A stretch of 64,000 nt of DNA from VRUE01 sp036265675 (lineage in GTDB: Bacteria; Actinomycetota; Thermoleophilia; Solirubrobacterales; 70-9), in contig DATAOP010000047.1 of NCBI GenBank assembly GCA_036265675.1, positions 25,646 to 89,645 on the forward strand. Direction: 5' to 3'. Below are positions 63,332-64,000 of the stretch, piece after piece; positions within the stretch are counted from its first letter, which is position 1, and each line of letters opens with the position of its first letter. Made by a program: the position numbers and the translations under genes. Under the pieces are notes generated by a model that was not told where the DNA came from, made no database searches, and saw only the letters and a program-made list of their open reading frames with translations.

Positions 63332-64000
63332 ATGGCAGCGAACAACCGGAACAACCCGAAACGAGCCAAATCCTCAGACTCCGATCTTTCGCTCGTTGAG
63401 TTCTGGCGGGAGTACCCCGATGATGCGGCCTGCCTAGACAAGCTCTGGCGCGAGCGATACGCGCCGGACGGCCATCACGCCCATTGCCCGGTCTGCGACA
63501 AAGAGCGCAAGTTCCACCGGACCAAATCTCGGGCTTCCTACACATGCGATTCCTGCGGGAAGCACTTGCATCCGATGAAGGGGACGATCTTTGAGAAGTC
63601 CACGACCTCTCTACAGCTTTGGTTCTACGCCATGTTCCTCATGGCTAGCACTCGCTGCGGGATATCCGCCAAACAGCTAGAGCGCGAGCTTGGAGTGACC
63701 TACAAGACGGCCTGGCGCATGTTCAACAAGATCCGGACTGAGCTGATGAACGACGAGGACGACGACCAGCTCGGCGGCGACGTAGAGATTGACGAGACCT
63801 CCTGGGGCGGGAAGCCGCGCCGCAAGCTCAAAGGCAACGCGGAGATAGCTCGATTCCGCGAAGAAAAGACGACGATCCTCGGCATGGTCGAGCGCGAGGG
63901 CCGCGTAAGGCTTCGCGTGATCCCGTCAAGGCGCGGGCCGGCGCTTAGTAGAGAAGTGCGGACCCACGTGAATCCCTCGTCCTTCATCATCACGGACGAC
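63332..64000 (+). CDS. IS1595/ISXO2-like transposase, 3' end beyond window
   Basis: An open frame of 223 codons runs from ATG 63332 to the window edge without a stop. The N terminus is SDLSLVEFWREYPDDAACLDKLWRERYAPDGHH. A zinc ribbon follows (CPVCDKERKFHRTKSRASYTCDSCGKHLHPMKGTIFEKS), then a helical part (TRCGISAKQLERELGVTYKTAWRMFNKIRTELM). The start of the DDE domain is GDVEIDETSWGGKPRRK, with the first catalytic Asp in E-I-D-E-T. This is the ISXO2/IS1595 transposase layout. The gene uses more A/T-ending codons (ATA, CTA, AGT) and is clearly lower in GC than its surroundings, a sign of recent arrival. Confidence 0.92.
   Translation, partial: MAANNRNNPKRAKSSDSDLSLVEFWREYPDDAACLDKLWRERYAPDGHHAHCPVCDKERKFHRTKSRASYTCDSCGKHLHPMKGTIFEKSTTSLQLWFYAMFLMASTRCGISAKQLERELGVTYKTAWRMFNKIRTELMNDEDDDQLGGDVEIDETSWGGKPRRKLKGNAEIARFREEKTTILGMVEREGRVRLRVIPSRRGPALSREVRTHVNPSSFIITDD

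Larger units (their letters stand above)
63290..64000 (+). mobile_element. partial IS1595-family insertion sequence
   Basis: The element includes the transposase gene and its promoter. The left end is not resolved: composition drops between about 63290 and 63310, but I cannot point to a terminal inverted repeat because the right end is outside the window. The left boundary given is approximate. Confidence 0.6.

Overview
The window is about 64 kb of high-GC bacterial chromosome with dense genes, many GTG/TTG starts and stop-start overlaps. It looks actinobacterial, most likely class Thermoleophilia (Solirubrobacterales-like). This is inferred from the secreted-protein leader MRSTLTYANVMATIA in a broken gene, basic K/R-rich tails on surface proteins, a large Bacillus-type SRP RNA, and the general protein repertoire. 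No rRNA, prophage or CRISPR array is visible. The only mobile element is an IS1595/ISXO2-type transposase, lower in GC, that runs off the right edge.

Layout. 0-6 kb: small metabolic and repair genes (GST-like, pterin dehydratase, ArfB-type release factor, glutamate decarboxylase), a secreted family protein, a broken secreted gene and an anchored cytochrome c. 6-14 kb: a redox island. A sensor kinase/response regulator pair diverges from a run of two low-complexity exported proteins, ApbE flavin transferase, a ferric-reductase-like haem membrane protein, an FAD reductase and a ferredoxin, which converges on a DoxX-Rieske fusion. 14-19 kb: a Kelch/NHL secreted protein, tRNA-Val(CAC), a Kef-type antiporter, a lipoprotein, the SRP RNA and a cation diffusion facilitator. 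19-25 kb: a MerR-led operon of small helical proteins, an ABC-2 exporter, acetolactate decarboxylase and a membrane glycosyltransferase.

25-38 kb: dnaX-ybaB-recR, a degenerate GGDEF protein, a MerR/B12-type regulator, a three-repeat secreted protein, a PadR-MMPL operon with a perfect palindromic operator, then lysC-asd (aspartate pathway) and a CPA1-like antiporter. 38-49 kb: succinate dehydrogenase with an HdrB/SdhE-type CCG subunit instead of haem-binding SdhCD (sdhA-sdhB-sdhE), an M28 peptidase, a site-2 protease, an AidB-like dehydrogenase, a TetR/DUF4242 pair, and icd-mdh closed by a strong terminator. The window therefore carries three TCA-cycle enzymes.

49-64 kb: an AT-hook/winged-helix DNA-binding protein with a cluster of palindromes upstream, lipid-modifying enzymes (acyl desaturase, fatty-acid hydroxylase) with a PucR regulator, Hsp20 and Lon, a second membrane glycosyltransferase, a TetR-MMPL pair, an amidase, an R2-like di-iron oxidase fused to an SCP2 domain, and the IS.

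The strongest candidate for something undescribed is the redox island. It has ApbE but no FMN-binding domain protein. The two exported low-complexity proteins just upstream carry short VTT(S/G)AS motifs resembling the flavinylation signature, one at the extreme C terminus. Other notable signals are a 17-bp perfect inverted repeat inside dnaX, a duplicated stop/start junction that forms a 23-codon relay ORF between two ABC genes, and two genes whose expected N termini lie upstream of any usual start codon.
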